Shown: positions 1 through 8,395, counted from the first letter of the stretch. The stretch is 64,000 nt of DNA from Coprobacillus sp. CAG:698 (GCA_000431235.1 HF988702.1:37760-101759); one strand, 5' to 3'. The notes: a model not told the origin generated them from the letters alone. Numbers and translations: made by a program.

Positions 1-2
1 AT

Positions 3-341
3 GTTATATTAATATTTATTTTCAAATATTTATACCAATGCATATATTCACAAATGATTATTAAATACAATTTAATGCTAATTTGTTTTTCTTTGTTACC
101 TATATATCCTTTAGATGGATATAGGATTATTCGGGAAATTTTTGCTGAGAAAACATCTATTTATATTTCTTATATTACTTTATTTATGATTTTTTTAATC
201 AATATATATTTACAAAGTGTTGGTATTTTTGTTATTATAATATACTTGTTTTTTAAACAAAAAAATAACAAAGAAGAGGAATTATTTAAAAAGTTATTAC
301 TAATAAAAAATACTTGTAATTATAAAAAGATAAATGTATAA
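3..341 (+). CDS. M50-family membrane metalloprotease, C-terminal fragment (SpoIVFB-like)
   Basis: The reading frame is open from the first bases of the window, so this is the 3' end of a gene whose start and catalytic HExxH lie upstream. The visible part is hydrophobic with several membrane segments and carries LLPIYPLDGYRI, the second conserved motif of M50 site-2 proteases (usually N-x-LP-x-x-PLDGGR, whose Asp binds zinc); here the second Gly is Tyr. The ATG at position 54 is internal to this frame and unlikely to be a start. In spore formers the SpoIVFB member cleaves pro-sigma-K inside the outer forespore membrane; a SigK-like gene lies about 7 kb downstream. Other M50 proteases remain possible because the N-terminal half is missing. 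Confidence 0.6.
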   Translation, partial: VILIFIFKYLYQCIYSQMIIKYNLMLICFSLLPIYPLDGYRIIREIFAEKTSIYISYITLFMIFLINIYLQSVGIFVIIIYLFFKQKNNKEEELFKKLLLIKNTCNYKKINV

Positions 342-358
342 TAAATTAAGGTGATAAA

Positions 359-1036
359 GTGCTTAACTATAAAGTAATTATTAATAATAAAGAATATAAT
401 GTTTGTTACGAAAACAAAAAAATAAAAACAAAAAGATTGCGAATAAATGCTAATGGACAAATAATTGTTAGTGGTTATAATATGAATACTAATGAAATTA
501 ATATAATTGTTAGTAAGTATTCTGCTTGGATTGATAAAACTCTTGTAAAACTTGAAAGCAAAAAAGAAGATGTTTCTTTTTTAGAGATCAAAAATTTTGA
601 ATGTTTATGGATATTAGGTAAAAAATATAAAATCATTTCTGGAGATAAATTTGCTATAAAAGATGATTTAATTATTTGTGATTCTAATAAAACTAAGAAA
701 GAAACCTTTTACAAAGTAAGAGATAGTTTTCTTTATATCATCAAAGAGAGAATGGATTATTATTCAAAGGTATTTAATATTTATCCTCTTTTCGAATTTA
801 AAGAAATGAAAAGTAAATTCGGTTATTGCCTATATTTGAAAAATAAAATAGTTCTCTCAAAAAGACTTATTCATTATAGCCTCAAGGAAATAGATTATGT
901 GATTGTCCATGAATTTTGTCATTTCTTTGTTCCTAATCATAGTAAGGATTTTTACTTAAAGGTAGCAGAAGTGATCCCAGATTTTAAAAGGACTGTAAAA
1001 GATTTAAAAAAATCTAGTTATCTATGTAAATATTGA
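359..1036 (+). CDS. YgjP/DUF45-type M48-like metallopeptidase
   Basis: A 225-residue soluble protein. Near the C-terminus it has the motif VIVHEFCHFFVPNHSKDFY, i.e. HExxH followed by the N-H-S-x-x-F segment that marks the YgjP/DUF45 (WLM-like) zinc metallopeptidases; the second His of NHS is the expected third ligand. The N-terminal half is the usual beta-rich region with a K-R-L-R-I stretch. The start is GTG at 359, preceded by AAGGTGAT. It lies 17 nt behind the M50 protease tail, so the two are probably co-transcribed. The physiological substrate of this family is not known. Family call is firm, function is not. Confidence 0.75.
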   Translation: MLNYKVIINNKEYNVCYENKKIKTKRLRINANGQIIVSGYNMNTNEINIIVSKYSAWIDKTLVKLESKKEDVSFLEIKNFECLWILGKKYKIISGDKFAIKDDLIICDSNKTKKETFYKVRDSFLYIIKERMDYYSKVFNIYPLFEFKEMKSKFGYCLYLKNKIVLSKRLIHYSLKEIDYVIVHEFCHFFVPNHSKDFYLKVAEVIPDFKRTVKDLKKSSYLCKY

Positions 1037-1039
1037 TTA

Positions 1040-1051
1040 CCCCGGAAGGGG
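1040..1051 (+). promoter_or_regulatory. GNRA hairpin covering the ribosome binding site of the XRE regulator
   Basis: CCCC-GGAA-GGGG forms a 4-bp all-GC stem with a GNRA tetraloop, an exceptionally GC-rich patch in this AT-rich sequence. It ends 4 nt before the ATG at 1056 and contains the only Shine-Dalgarno-like purine run (GGAAGGGG), so folding would hide the ribosome binding site. Seen directly; a regulatory role is inferred. Confidence 0.4.
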
Positions 1052-1055
1052 CAGT

Positions 1056-2294
1056 ATGCTTAAAAATAAAGAAGATTTTATAATGGGTATTAATAGTAGA
1101 AAGATAAACAACGATTCTTCTACATATGCTCAGATTATTCGCAATGAGAGATTGCGACGTCATATGACGCTTGAAGATGCTTCAAAAGACATTTGCAGCG
1201 TTAGTTATTTATGTAAACTTGAAAACTCCACTATTAGGACAAATGAAACTTTTGTTAGGAGTTTGTGTGAAAGATTTTGTATTGACTATGATGTTATTGA
1301 TAAGGCCGAAATAGAAAACATTGTTCAAGAAGCTATAAAGTTTGTATTTTTAAAGAAAGATAATGAAGTTGAAGAACTTTACAAAAAAATAGAAAATCTT
1401 CCTTTTAATTCAAGAACACAAATTGTGAAGTGTTTTTATCTATTACAAAGAGCTGATTATCAAACATTTAAAGAAGAAGTTAAGTATTTAGATAATATCA
1501 AATATACTTTAACAGATATTGAAAGTGTCACTTTAATATATTTAGTTGTTTTATATTACATCGGCATTCATAATTACAATGAAGCTTATAAATATTTAAA
1601 ACTTTCGGATATGATTAAAGTTAACAATAAGTTCCTAAAATATTTATTGCTTGAAGCAAATATCCTTGTTTCATACAATATAAATAATTATTGTAGATTA
1701 ATAAATTCATATATTCAATATGAGCGTATAGATATAACTGGTTATCCTTTAGGTAGGAAACTTGTTGCTAAGATGATTAATAATGCTTTTATGTGTGAAG
1801 AGTACCCAAGTGAAGTACTAGATGACATAAATAATCTTGATATGCAAATTGTTCCGTGTGATTCAAAATTAGATATTATTTATTATATGATGATTATTAA
1901 AATAAAAAATGGTCATTTGAGTGAACTTTTTAGGGAAATGATTGATAAAAGTTATTATTTCGATGCGAGATTTATGGGTCTCCTTGCTTATATTGCTTAT
2001 ATGGTGAATAAAAAGAGTCTCTATAAAGAACTCCTTTCATTATTAGAAACTTATGTTTTTGAGGATGTTGATGCTATTCACCAAAAATTTGTTTATTTTA
2101 TTGTTTTATATGCGACATCAAAAAATAAAGATGATGTTATTAAATACTTGAAAGAACATATAAATCCTCATATTGAAACAGAAATTAATCCAATATATAA
2201 TAGAATATATAAAAAAATATATTTAGAACACACAGTGAATGCAAGTAAATATAAAGAGTCATATTATTTTCTTGCAAACCATCCTAGGTGGTAA
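1056..2294 (+). CDS. XRE-family transcriptional regulator with TPR-like helical C-terminus
   Basis: 412 residues. Residues about 25-75 form a helix-turn-helix of the XRE/Rgg type (RNERLRRHMTLEDASKDI...SYLCKLEN), in which the second helix is followed by the typical 'S-x-I/L-S-x-x-E-N' analogue. The rest is a long alpha-helical region resembling the TPR-like regulatory domains of Rgg/PlcR/MutR regulators, which often sense peptides. The 1056 ATG sits behind a GC hairpin; an in-frame ATG at 1083 (MGINSRK) is the alternative start. It is followed by its own terminator, so it closes the first transcription unit. Target genes cannot be read from the sequence. Confidence 0.7.
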   Translation: MLKNKEDFIMGINSRKINNDSSTYAQIIRNERLRRHMTLEDASKDICSVSYLCKLENSTIRTNETFVRSLCERFCIDYDVIDKAEIENIVQEAIKFVFLKKDNEVEELYKKIENLPFNSRTQIVKCFYLLQRADYQTFKEEVKYLDNIKYTLTDIESVTLIYLVVLYYIGIHNYNEAYKYLKLSDMIKVNNKFLKYLLLEANILVSYNINNYCRLINSYIQYERIDITGYPLGRKLVAKMINNAFMCEEYPSEVLDDINNLDMQIVPCDSKLDIIYYMMIIKIKNGHLSELFREMIDKSYYFDARFMGLLAYIAYMVNKKSLYKELLSLLETYVFEDVDAIHQKFVYFIVLYATSKNKDDVIKYLKEHINPHIETEINPIYNRIYKKIYLEHTVNASKYKESYYFLANHPRW

Positions 2295-2305
2295 TTGTCT
2301 AATTG

Positions 2306-2336
2306 GCAGGGTAATGTTATATTATCTTGCCTTTTA
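2306..2336 (+). terminator. Rho-independent terminator after the XRE regulator
   Basis: An 11-bp stem GGCAGGGTAAT / ATTATCTTGCC with two G-U pairs and a 5-nt loop, followed by TTTT. It lies 12 nt after the stop codon at 2294. Confidence 0.7.
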
Positions 2337-2356
2337 ATTATTATTTATGAAAAGAC

Positions 2357-2385
2357 TTAACTTTTTAAAGATAATATGGTAAAAT
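2357..2385 (+). promoter_or_regulatory. Promoter of the trmR operon (extended -10)
   Basis: TTAACT, 17-nt spacer, then TGG-TAAAAT. The same TATGGTAAAAT extended -10 is found before the InlB-repeat lipoprotein and rsmE genes. The -35 is poor, which fits an extended -10 promoter. It lies 26 nt before the trmR start. Confidence 0.6.
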
Positions 2386-2410
2386 ATTCAGTGAAAGTAA
2401 TGGTGAATTT

Positions 2411-3031
2411 ATGAGTGAATATTTTAATAAGCTAGATAAATTACAAATGGACACGTTAAAAGAAAAAGCTGTTTTGGAAAATGTTCCAATTATCAAAGAT
2501 GAAACCTTAAAGCTTATTTTATTTCTAACAAAGTTTAAAAAACTTAATAAGGTGTTAGAAATTGGAACTGCTGTAGGCTATACATCGATTATGCTTGCTA
2601 AGAATGGTTGCTTTGTTGAAACTATTGAAATAAATGAAAAGATGTACGAAGAGGCTCTTTTCAATATCAGTAAAGAAAATTTACAGAACTGCATTAAAGT
2701 AATAAAAGGTGATGCTCTTGAAATTCCTCTAGAATCGCTTTCAAAAGAATATGATGTAATATTTATTGATGCTGCAAAAGCACAATACAGAAAGTTTTTT
2801 GAACGCTTTTCGCCATTTTTAAATGATGGTGGAGTGATAGTTATTGATAATCTATTGTTCCATGGATTTGTTGATGAGTTTAGTAAAACTGGTGATGTAA
2901 GTGGCAGCCGAAACCTTAGAGGATTAGCTCGAAAAATAGATGTCTTTAACCACTGGCTATGTGAAAATGAAAACTTTGATACTACTTTTTTAGATATAGG
3001 TGATGGGGTTGCATTATGTGTAAGAAAATGA
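2411..3031 (+). CDS. trmR: tRNA 5-hydroxyuridine methyltransferase (YrrM/TrmR)
   Basis: A 206-residue class I SAM-dependent O-methyltransferase. Motif I is VLEIGTAVGYTSIMLA (residues about 44-60); the metal-binding acidic motifs of the family appear as VIFIDAAKAQYRKFF and VIVIDNLLFHG. In Bacillus subtilis TrmR methylates 5-hydroxyuridine to 5-methoxyuridine at wobble position 34 of tRNA. The next two genes are the U32-type tRNA hydroxylation proteins, then greA, matching the B. subtilis yrrM-yrrN-yrrO-udk-greA order (udk is absent here). Start ATG 2411 is preceded by ATGGTGA. Context makes the specific assignment strong. Confidence 0.88.
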   Translation: MSEYFNKLDKLQMDTLKEKAVLENVPIIKDETLKLILFLTKFKKLNKVLEIGTAVGYTSIMLAKNGCFVETIEINEKMYEEALFNISKENLQNCIKVIKGDALEIPLESLSKEYDVIFIDAAKAQYRKFFERFSPFLNDGGVIVIDNLLFHGFVDEFSKTGDVSGSRNLRGLARKIDVFNHWLCENENFDTTFLDIGDGVALCVRK

Positions 3032-3912
3032 ATTTAGTTGTATGTGATTATGATGATAAATTAGTAAACAGTAATGCCGATGGATTTATTTTTAATAGTA
3101 AAGAGTTTTCATGCTATCCATCAAAAACAATGACATTTACTGAACTTATTAATTTATTTCCTCGTAAGAGTAAAAAAAAGTATTTTTTGAATATTGATTC
3201 CATTATTGAAGAGGATGAAATAGATACTTTAAAAAAATATTTACAAACTTTCTTTCCATTATTTGATTATATAATATATAGTGATTATGCCGTACTATTG
3301 TTAACTACTCAAATGTTTGGTGATAGCGCTAAAGATAAACTAATATATGATTCGAAAACACTTGTGTGCTCATCTAAAGAAGCATCTATGATTGATACTA
3401 AAACTTTTATTTCTTCAGAATTAAGTTATGATGAAGTCGAAAATATTCTTGCTAATTCAAGTGATGGAAAGATAGCTATTAATGTGTGTGGATTTCATAG
3501 AATTATGTATTCAAAAAGACCTTTATTATCTCTTTACAATGACTTTTCAAAGGAAAGTATTCTTTCGAGAAATCAAATGTATGATTTGATAGAAGAGATA
3601 AGAAGTGAAAAATACAAAATAATTGAAACAGAAAAAGGAACTTTTATTTATACTCCTTATGCATTTTATTTTAAAAAGCCTCTTAGTGATATTAAAAGGA
3701 AAGTGTTTATGCTTCGAATTAGTAATCCAATTATTGAACAAAAATCATTATCAGAATATGGTGATTTGCGTTTGCTTGAAGAACTAATCGACTTATACAA
3801 AGATTATTTTGAAGGCAGGGAGGTAAATATCGATAATTCCTTGATAGATTTTAAAGAAGGGTTCTTAACGGAAAAGTTATACTTATTGAAAGGAGCTCGT
3901 AGTGATGAATAA
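3028..3912 (+). CDS. Divergent peptidase U32-like protein (YrrN/TrhP1 position)
   Basis: About 294 residues. Its stop-start junction with trmR is ATGA (3028-3031), so ATG 3028 is preferred over the in-frame ATG at 3016. The sequence is divergent, but it carries FHRIMYSKRPLL, resembling the segment of U32 proteins around the 'hsRxLl' motif, and it sits exactly where yrrN (trhP1) sits in B. subtilis. TrhP1 and TrhP2 act together in prephenate-dependent hydroxylation of wobble uridine. The U32 cysteine cluster is absent, as expected for the YrrN subunit. The assignment rests mainly on position and length; overlap with the next gene supports a complex. Confidence 0.6.
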   Translation: MNLVVCDYDDKLVNSNADGFIFNSKEFSCYPSKTMTFTELINLFPRKSKKKYFLNIDSIIEEDEIDTLKKYLQTFFPLFDYIIYSDYAVLLLTTQMFGDSAKDKLIYDSKTLVCSSKEASMIDTKTFISSELSYDEVENILANSSDGKIAINVCGFHRIMYSKRPLLSLYNDFSKESILSRNQMYDLIEEIRSEKYKIIETEKGTFIYTPYAFYFKKPLSDIKRKVFMLRISNPIIEQKSLSEYGDLRLLEELIDLYKDYFEGREVNIDNSLIDFKEGFLTEKLYLLKGARSDE

Positions 3913-5104
3913 AATCGAACTTTTAGCTCCTGCTGGTAACTTGGAAAAACTAAAAATAGCTTACCTATATGGAGCTGATGCTGTGTACGCTGGAGGAAAG
4001 TATTTTAGTTTACGTGCTCGTGCTAGTAATTTTGATTTAGAAGACATAAAAAAAGCTTCACAAATAGCTCAAGAGCTTGGGAAAAAGTTTTATGTGACAA
4101 TGAATATAGTTCCTCATGATGGAGATTTAGAAAATCTTGAGGAATATTTGCGCTATCTTGAGAGTGTTAATGTTACAGGTATAATTGTTAGTAGTTTATA
4201 TATTGCTAATGTCTCTAAAAGAGTAAGTCCAAAGCTAGAAAGACATTTAAGCACTCAAGATTCTGTTAATAACAGCTTAGCAATTAAATACTATGAAGGC
4301 AAAGGTTTTTCTCGTGTGGTTTTAGCACGGGAAACATCAATTTCTGAGATTAGAAAAATAAAGGATAAAACTAAAATTCAACTAGAAGTCTTTATACATG
4401 GAGGTATGTGCACTTCGTTTTCGGGTAGATGTATGTTGAGTAATTATTTGACTCAAAGGGATGCAAATCGTGGAGGATGTGCTCATTCATGTCGTTGGAA
4501 TTATGATGTTTACGATGAAGATTTACAAAAAACAAAGAGTTATTTAAATATTGGTTCTAAAGATCTATGCGCGATAAATTATATTTCTGATCTTATTGAC
4601 ATAAATGTTGATAGTTTAAAAATCGAAGGACGTATGAAATCATTATATTACATTGCTGTTGTTGTGAGAACATATCGTAAGCTAATTGATAGAATCTATA
4701 AACTTAAAAAACTCAATCAATCAATAACAAAAGAAGAATTAATTGTCTTTGAAAATGAAATTTTAAAAGCTGAAAACAGGGAAACAAGTTGTGGTTTTAT
4801 GAAAGGAATGGTTTCTTTGAAGGAACAACTTTATAATTCGCCCCTTGATAATCCAACAAAAGATTTTCTTGGTATTGTAATTGATTATGACGGTGAGTAT
4901 GTTACTTTAGAACAAAGAAATTATTTTACTGAAGGAACGACAGTTGAGTTCTTTGGACCTGATATGGAAAATAAAACTTTTGTTATTGGCAAGATAACAG
5001 ATACAAAAGGAAATGTCTTAGATGCCTGTAGACATCCTTTGGAAATTGTTAGATTTACCTTACCATTTGCTGTGAAAAAATATGATATGATGAGAAAAAA
5101 ATAA
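3905..5104 (+). CDS. trhP2: tRNA hydroxylation protein, peptidase U32 family (YrrO/TrhP2)
   Basis: About 399 residues from ATG 3905 (GTG 3902 also in frame); AAAGGAG lies just upstream and the gene overlaps its predecessor. The N-terminus KIELLAPAGNLEKLKIA and the signature EVFIHGGMCTSFSGRC, continuing through RDANRGGCAHSCRW, are diagnostic of peptidase family U32, with the four conserved cysteines. The C-terminal beta domain typical of TrhP follows. The family is now known to insert the hydroxyl group of 5-hydroxyuridine in tRNA rather than to be proteases. With trmR directly upstream, the pathway to mo5U34 is complete in one operon. Confidence 0.85.
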   Translation: MNKIELLAPAGNLEKLKIAYLYGADAVYAGGKYFSLRARASNFDLEDIKKASQIAQELGKKFYVTMNIVPHDGDLENLEEYLRYLESVNVTGIIVSSLYIANVSKRVSPKLERHLSTQDSVNNSLAIKYYEGKGFSRVVLARETSISEIRKIKDKTKIQLEVFIHGGMCTSFSGRCMLSNYLTQRDANRGGCAHSCRWNYDVYDEDLQKTKSYLNIGSKDLCAINYISDLIDINVDSLKIEGRMKSLYYIAVVVRTYRKLIDRIYKLKKLNQSITKEELIVFENEILKAENRETSCGFMKGMVSLKEQLYNSPLDNPTKDFLGIVIDYDGEYVTLEQRNYFTEGTTVEFFGPDMENKTFVIGKITDTKGNVLDACRHPLEIVRFTLPFAVKKYDMMRKK

Positions 5105-5121
5105 TTACACACAATTTTTTA

Positions 5122-5150
5122 TTGTTTAAATAAAACAAGTGTGATATAAT
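5122..5150 (+). promoter_or_regulatory. greA promoter
   Basis: TTGTTT, 17-nt spacer, TATAAT, with TGA in front of the -10 (extended). It starts 18 nt after the U32 stop codon and leaves a 40-nt leader ending in AAGGGAGA before greA. Confidence 0.65.
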
Positions 5151-5190
5151 AATTTATATAAAATAATTTAAATATAAGGGAGATTATACT

Positions 5191-5664
5191 ATGAATAATA
5201 AACATCAATTAACTAAAGAAGGTTATGATAAGATTTCCGAAAGACTTAAGTTTTTAAAAGATGTAGAACGTCCCCGTATTATCGAAGCATTAAAAGATGC
5301 CCGTGCTCAAGGTGACCTTTCAGAAAATGCTGAATACGATGCTGCTCGTGACGAACAAGCTAAAATCGAACAAGAAATTACTGAGTTAGAAGATATAATT
5401 CGTAATTCGGAAATAATTGAAGAAAAAGGTCATACAAATAACCTTGGTAAAGAAATTACAATTTATTTTGAAGATGAAAAAGATACATTAACATTTACGC
5501 TAGTAAGTAGTTTTCTTGAATCTGATCCACTTAAAGGAATTATTTCTCGTGAATCACCTCTAGGAAAAGCGATTCTTGAAGCTGAAGTTGGCGATAAAGT
5601 ATTAGTAAAACCTGATTATGAACCTGAATACTATGCAATAATAAAAAATATTAGAAAATTATAA
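5191..5664 (+). CDS. greA: Transcription elongation factor GreA
   Basis: 157 residues, the normal length. The N-terminal coiled coil carries the two acidic tip residues in the GDLSENAEYDAARDEQ stretch (about residues 42-57), which reach into the RNA polymerase secondary channel and stimulate transcript cleavage. The C-terminal FKBP-like domain has ISRESPLGKAIL. ATG 5191 is preceded by AAGGGAGA. It follows the tRNA hydroxylation genes as in Bacilli and has its own promoter; the ROK-like gene 18 nt downstream is probably co-transcribed. Confidence 0.97.
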   Translation: MNNKHQLTKEGYDKISERLKFLKDVERPRIIEALKDARAQGDLSENAEYDAARDEQAKIEQEITELEDIIRNSEIIEEKGHTNNLGKEITIYFEDEKDTLTFTLVSSFLESDPLKGIISRESPLGKAILEAEVGDKVLVKPDYEPEYYAIIKNIRKL

Positions 5665-5681
5665 TTTTAGGAGAATTAAAT

Positions 5682-7043
5682 ATGAAATATATACCTAGTA
5701 TTGATAAAAAATTTGAACCATTAATTTTAAAGTATCGTGCTTTCGAAAAAGAAGTTGAAAAAGCGGAAAATACTGAATTTACAGTTTGCCTTGAAAGACA
5801 TTGTGGATACAATTACATTCGTACGATAAAAATATTCAAAGATGGCACTGGACATGATGAAGAAAATTATGATATGATTGAAAGAATTGTAAAAAGTATG
5901 CTTTGGGTTGTTGGTGGATATAAGTTTTATTTCAAAGGTTCTAAATATCTTTATGAAAGATTTAAAGAAGATTATAGTTTAACTGGTGCTCGTAAATTTG
6001 ACGTTGAATTTATGGCGGGTGTGTACGAAAAACCATTTGAAGTAGTTTATACTGACAATATTCCTGCTTTCTGTGAAGAAGTCATTAAATTAAATTCAAA
6101 CTTAGGTGGATGTCGTATTGGATTTGATGCTGGTGGTTCAGATAGAAAAGTATCTGCTGTTGTTGATGGAAAAGTAATTTTCAGTAATGAGACTGTATGG
6201 AATCCTAAAACAAATAGTGATCCTCAATATCATTATGATGGAATCTTAGAATCAATGAAATTAGCAGCTTCAAAAATGCCTCGAGTTGATGCAATTGGTA
6301 TTTCTAGTGCTGGTATTTATGTTAATAATCGTATTATGGTTGCTTCTTTATTTTTAAAAGTTAATAAAGAAGATTTCGATAAAAAAGTTAAAAATATGTA
6401 CATTGATGTATGTAAAGAATTTGGAGACATTCCTTTTGTTGTTGCTAATGATGGCGATGTAACTGCTTTAGCGGGTGCAATGGATTTGAAAGATAATCAA
6501 GTTTTAGGTATTGCCATGGGTACGAGTGAAGCAACTGGTTATGTTGATGAAAAAGGTAACCTTAAAGGCTGGTTAAACGAACTTGCATTTGTTCCTGTAG
6601 ATGCTAATAAAGAATCTATGGTTGATGAATGGAGTGGAGATTACGGATGTGGAGTTAAATATTTCTCACAAGATTCAGTAATTAAACTTGCTACAATGGC
6701 TGGATTTGAATTTGAAGAAGGACTTACTCCTGCCCAAAAACTTAAAGTTATTCAAAAACTAGCTGCAGAAGATGATAAATTGGCTTTAGAAATTTACAAT
6801 AATATAGGAATTTATTTAGGCTATACATTAGCATACTATGCATATTTCTATAATATTAAATATGTTTTAATATTAGGACGTGTTACAAGTGGTAAAGGTG
6901 GAGAAATTATTCTTGATGTTGCCCAAAAGGTTTTAGGCGAAGAATTCCCTGAATATAAAAATATCAAGATTTTGATGCCAGATGAAAATAATCGTCGTGT
7001 TGGTCAATCAATTGCTGCTGCAAGTTTACCAGAAATTAAATAA
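5682..7043 (+). CDS. ROK-family-like ASKHA protein with extra N-terminal domain
   Basis: 453 residues, longer than the usual 300. Residues about 1-140 form an unrecognised N-terminal domain. From about 141 the ASKHA fold begins with CRIGFDAGGSDRKVSAVVDGK, where the usual DxGGT phosphate loop is DAGGSDRK. The catalytic-base region appears as VVANDGDVTALAGA and the second phosphate motif as GIAMGTSEATG. The CxCGxxGC zinc motif of true ROK sugar kinases is absent. It may be a sugar kinase or a non-catalytic relative; the substrate is not predictable. It starts 18 nt after greA behind GGAGAA and ends at a bidirectional terminator. Confidence 0.65.
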   Translation: MKYIPSIDKKFEPLILKYRAFEKEVEKAENTEFTVCLERHCGYNYIRTIKIFKDGTGHDEENYDMIERIVKSMLWVVGGYKFYFKGSKYLYERFKEDYSLTGARKFDVEFMAGVYEKPFEVVYTDNIPAFCEEVIKLNSNLGGCRIGFDAGGSDRKVSAVVDGKVIFSNETVWNPKTNSDPQYHYDGILESMKLAASKMPRVDAIGISSAGIYVNNRIMVASLFLKVNKEDFDKKVKNMYIDVCKEFGDIPFVVANDGDVTALAGAMDLKDNQVLGIAMGTSEATGYVDEKGNLKGWLNELAFVPVDANKESMVDEWSGDYGCGVKYFSQDSVIKLATMAGFEFEEGLTPAQKLKVIQKLAAEDDKLALEIYNNIGIYLGYTLAYYAYFYNIKYVLILGRVTSGKGGEIILDVAQKVLGEEFPEYKNIKILMPDENNRRVGQSIAAASLPEIK

Positions 7044-7049
7044 AACTGC

Positions 7050-7085
7050 AAAAATAATCGATAAGTGTAATGCTTATCGATTTTT
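7050..7085. terminator. Bidirectional terminator between the ROK-like and sigK-like genes
   Basis: A perfect 10-bp stem AATCGATAAG / CTTATCGATT with a 7-nt loop, flanked by A-rich sequence on the left and TTTTT on the right. It serves both converging genes and includes the stop codon of the minus-strand gene. Confidence 0.8.
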
Positions 7086-7739
7086 GTGATTGTTTTTGAT
7101 TTCTAAATATAACTTTGTTAGAGCACGTTTTTCAATGCGAGAAACATAACTTCGAGAAATATTTAAATATTTGGCGAGTTCTCTTTGAGTCATAGGCAAA
7201 GTATTATCTAATCCATATCGATATTTGATGATAGTGTATTCTCTATCAGATAATTGCTTCAGTGATTCTTTTATTTCTCTTATTGTTTCTTCGTTTTCAA
7301 GTTTTATTGAAATTGGAATTGAATGATCTTCAATTACATCACTTAGATGTATTTCATTACCTTCTTTATCTTCACCTATTTTAGCATATAAACATGTTGT
7401 TTGTTTTTGATTTTTGATTTGCCTTAAATGCATTAAAATTTCATTTTCAATACATCTTGATGCGTACGTTGAAAGTTTAGCGTTGTTATTGAAATTATAG
7501 GTATCAATTGCTTTTATTAACCCCATTGAACCGATCGAAAGAAGATCATCTTTATCTTCTTTTGTATTTTCAAATTTTTTTACGATATGAGCAACTAATC
7601 TGAGATTATGCTCAATTAAGGCGTTTCGAGCTTCTGAATCACCATTTTTGAATTTTTCTAGATATAATTTTTCCTCTTCTGGCGATAAAACTTCTGGGAA
7701 ACTATTAGAAGCAATACTTCCTAAAAGAGGTAAAATCAA
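7074..7739 (-). CDS. sigK: RNA polymerase sigma factor, SigK/SigE sporulation type
   Basis: 221 residues from TTG 7739. Region 2 (LIEHNLRLVAHIVKKFENT, then DLLSIGSMGLIKAID and ASRCIENEILMHLR) and region 4 (LSDREYTIIKYRYGL...MTQRELAKYLNISRSYVSRIEKRAL) match SigK. The gene is continuous, with no skin-type interruption. The only Shine-Dalgarno (GAGGAG, 7773-7768) lies 28 nt before the TTG but exactly 7 nt before an in-frame ATT at 7760. Starting there would add seven hydrophobic residues (FSFLSLL), giving a leader like the pro-sequence of pro-sigma-K. This suggests a mother-cell sigma factor activated by proteolysis. It is monocistronic with its own terminator. Confidence 0.8.
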   Translation of the reverse strand: MILPLLGSIASNSFPEVLSPEEEKLYLEKFKNGDSEARNALIEHNLRLVAHIVKKFENTKEDKDDLLSIGSMGLIKAIDTYNFNNNAKLSTYASRCIENEILMHLRQIKNQKQTTCLYAKIGEDKEGNEIHLSDVIEDHSIPISIKLENEETIREIKESLKQLSDREYTIIKYRYGLDNTLPMTQRELAKYLNISRSYVSRIEKRALTKLYLEIKNNHKNR

Positions 7740-7833
7740 AAGACTTAGGAAACTAAAAATTTTCTCACTCCTCTATTTTAATTTTTTGTAGACTTTTTGA
7801 CACTTTTTATGTATAATTATTAAGGTGATTAAA

Positions 7834-8394
7834 ATGAAAATGATTGATAAGTTTATTCCTACATATTGTTATAAAGATATTTATGAAATAGACTACACTA
7901 AATTATATTCAAGTGGAATTAAAATTATTTTATTTGATTTGGATAACACTATCCAAAAAAATATAGATAAAACCCCTTCTTTAGAAGCAATTAATAAAAT
8001 AAATGAGATAAAGAAAATGGGATTTAAAGTGTATATTTTATCAAATAATAGTATGGAAAGAATACAAGATACACTAACTAAACTCGATGTAAGTGGCTTT
8101 GCTCGTGCTCAAAAGCCACTAAAAAAAGGATTTAAAAAGGTCTTGAATAATTTATATGAAAATAAACTAATAAATGATAATAAGGAAGTTCTAATGATTG
8201 GAGATCAAGTCTTAACAGATGTATGGGGGGCAAACAAAATGGGTTTGCGCTCACTTCTTGTAAAACCTATTGATTTATCAACTGAGAAATGGTATACAAC
8301 TCTCAATCGCAATACAGAGAGAAGAATAATTGAAAAAATTAAAAAAAGAGATATTGAAAAATATAAACAAATAAAGAAAATGTTAGGTGATTAA
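7834..8394 (+). CDS. yqeG: YqeG-family HAD IIIA phosphatase
   Basis: About 186 residues from ATG 7834, with AAGGTGA 6 nt upstream (an in-frame GTG at 7825 is part of that site). HAD motif I is IILFDLDNTIQ (nucleophile Asp plus acid/base Asp), motif II is YILSNNS, and motif IV lies in MIGDQVLTDVWGA. This matches YqeG, a HAD IIIA phosphatase related to mitochondrial PGP phosphatase GEP4; its role in Bacilli is debated. It heads the yqeG-yqeH-yqeK-rsfS cluster. The 70-nt gap to the divergent sigK-like gene must hold both promoters. Confidence 0.85.
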   Translation: MKMIDKFIPTYCYKDIYEIDYTKLYSSGIKIILFDLDNTIQKNIDKTPSLEAINKINEIKKMGFKVYILSNNSMERIQDTLTKLDVSGFARAQKPLKKGFKKVLNNLYENKLINDNKEVLMIGDQVLTDVWGANKMGLRSLLVKPIDLSTEKWYTTLNRNTERRIIEKIKKRDIEKYKQIKKMLGD

Positions 8395-8395
8395 A

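Noticed and set aside
7786..7817. Consensus promoter for yqeG with TTGACA 7797-7802 and TATAAT 7812-7817
   Set aside because: The two hexamers are only 9 nt apart, so they cannot form one promoter; the true pairing in this divergent gap is unclear.
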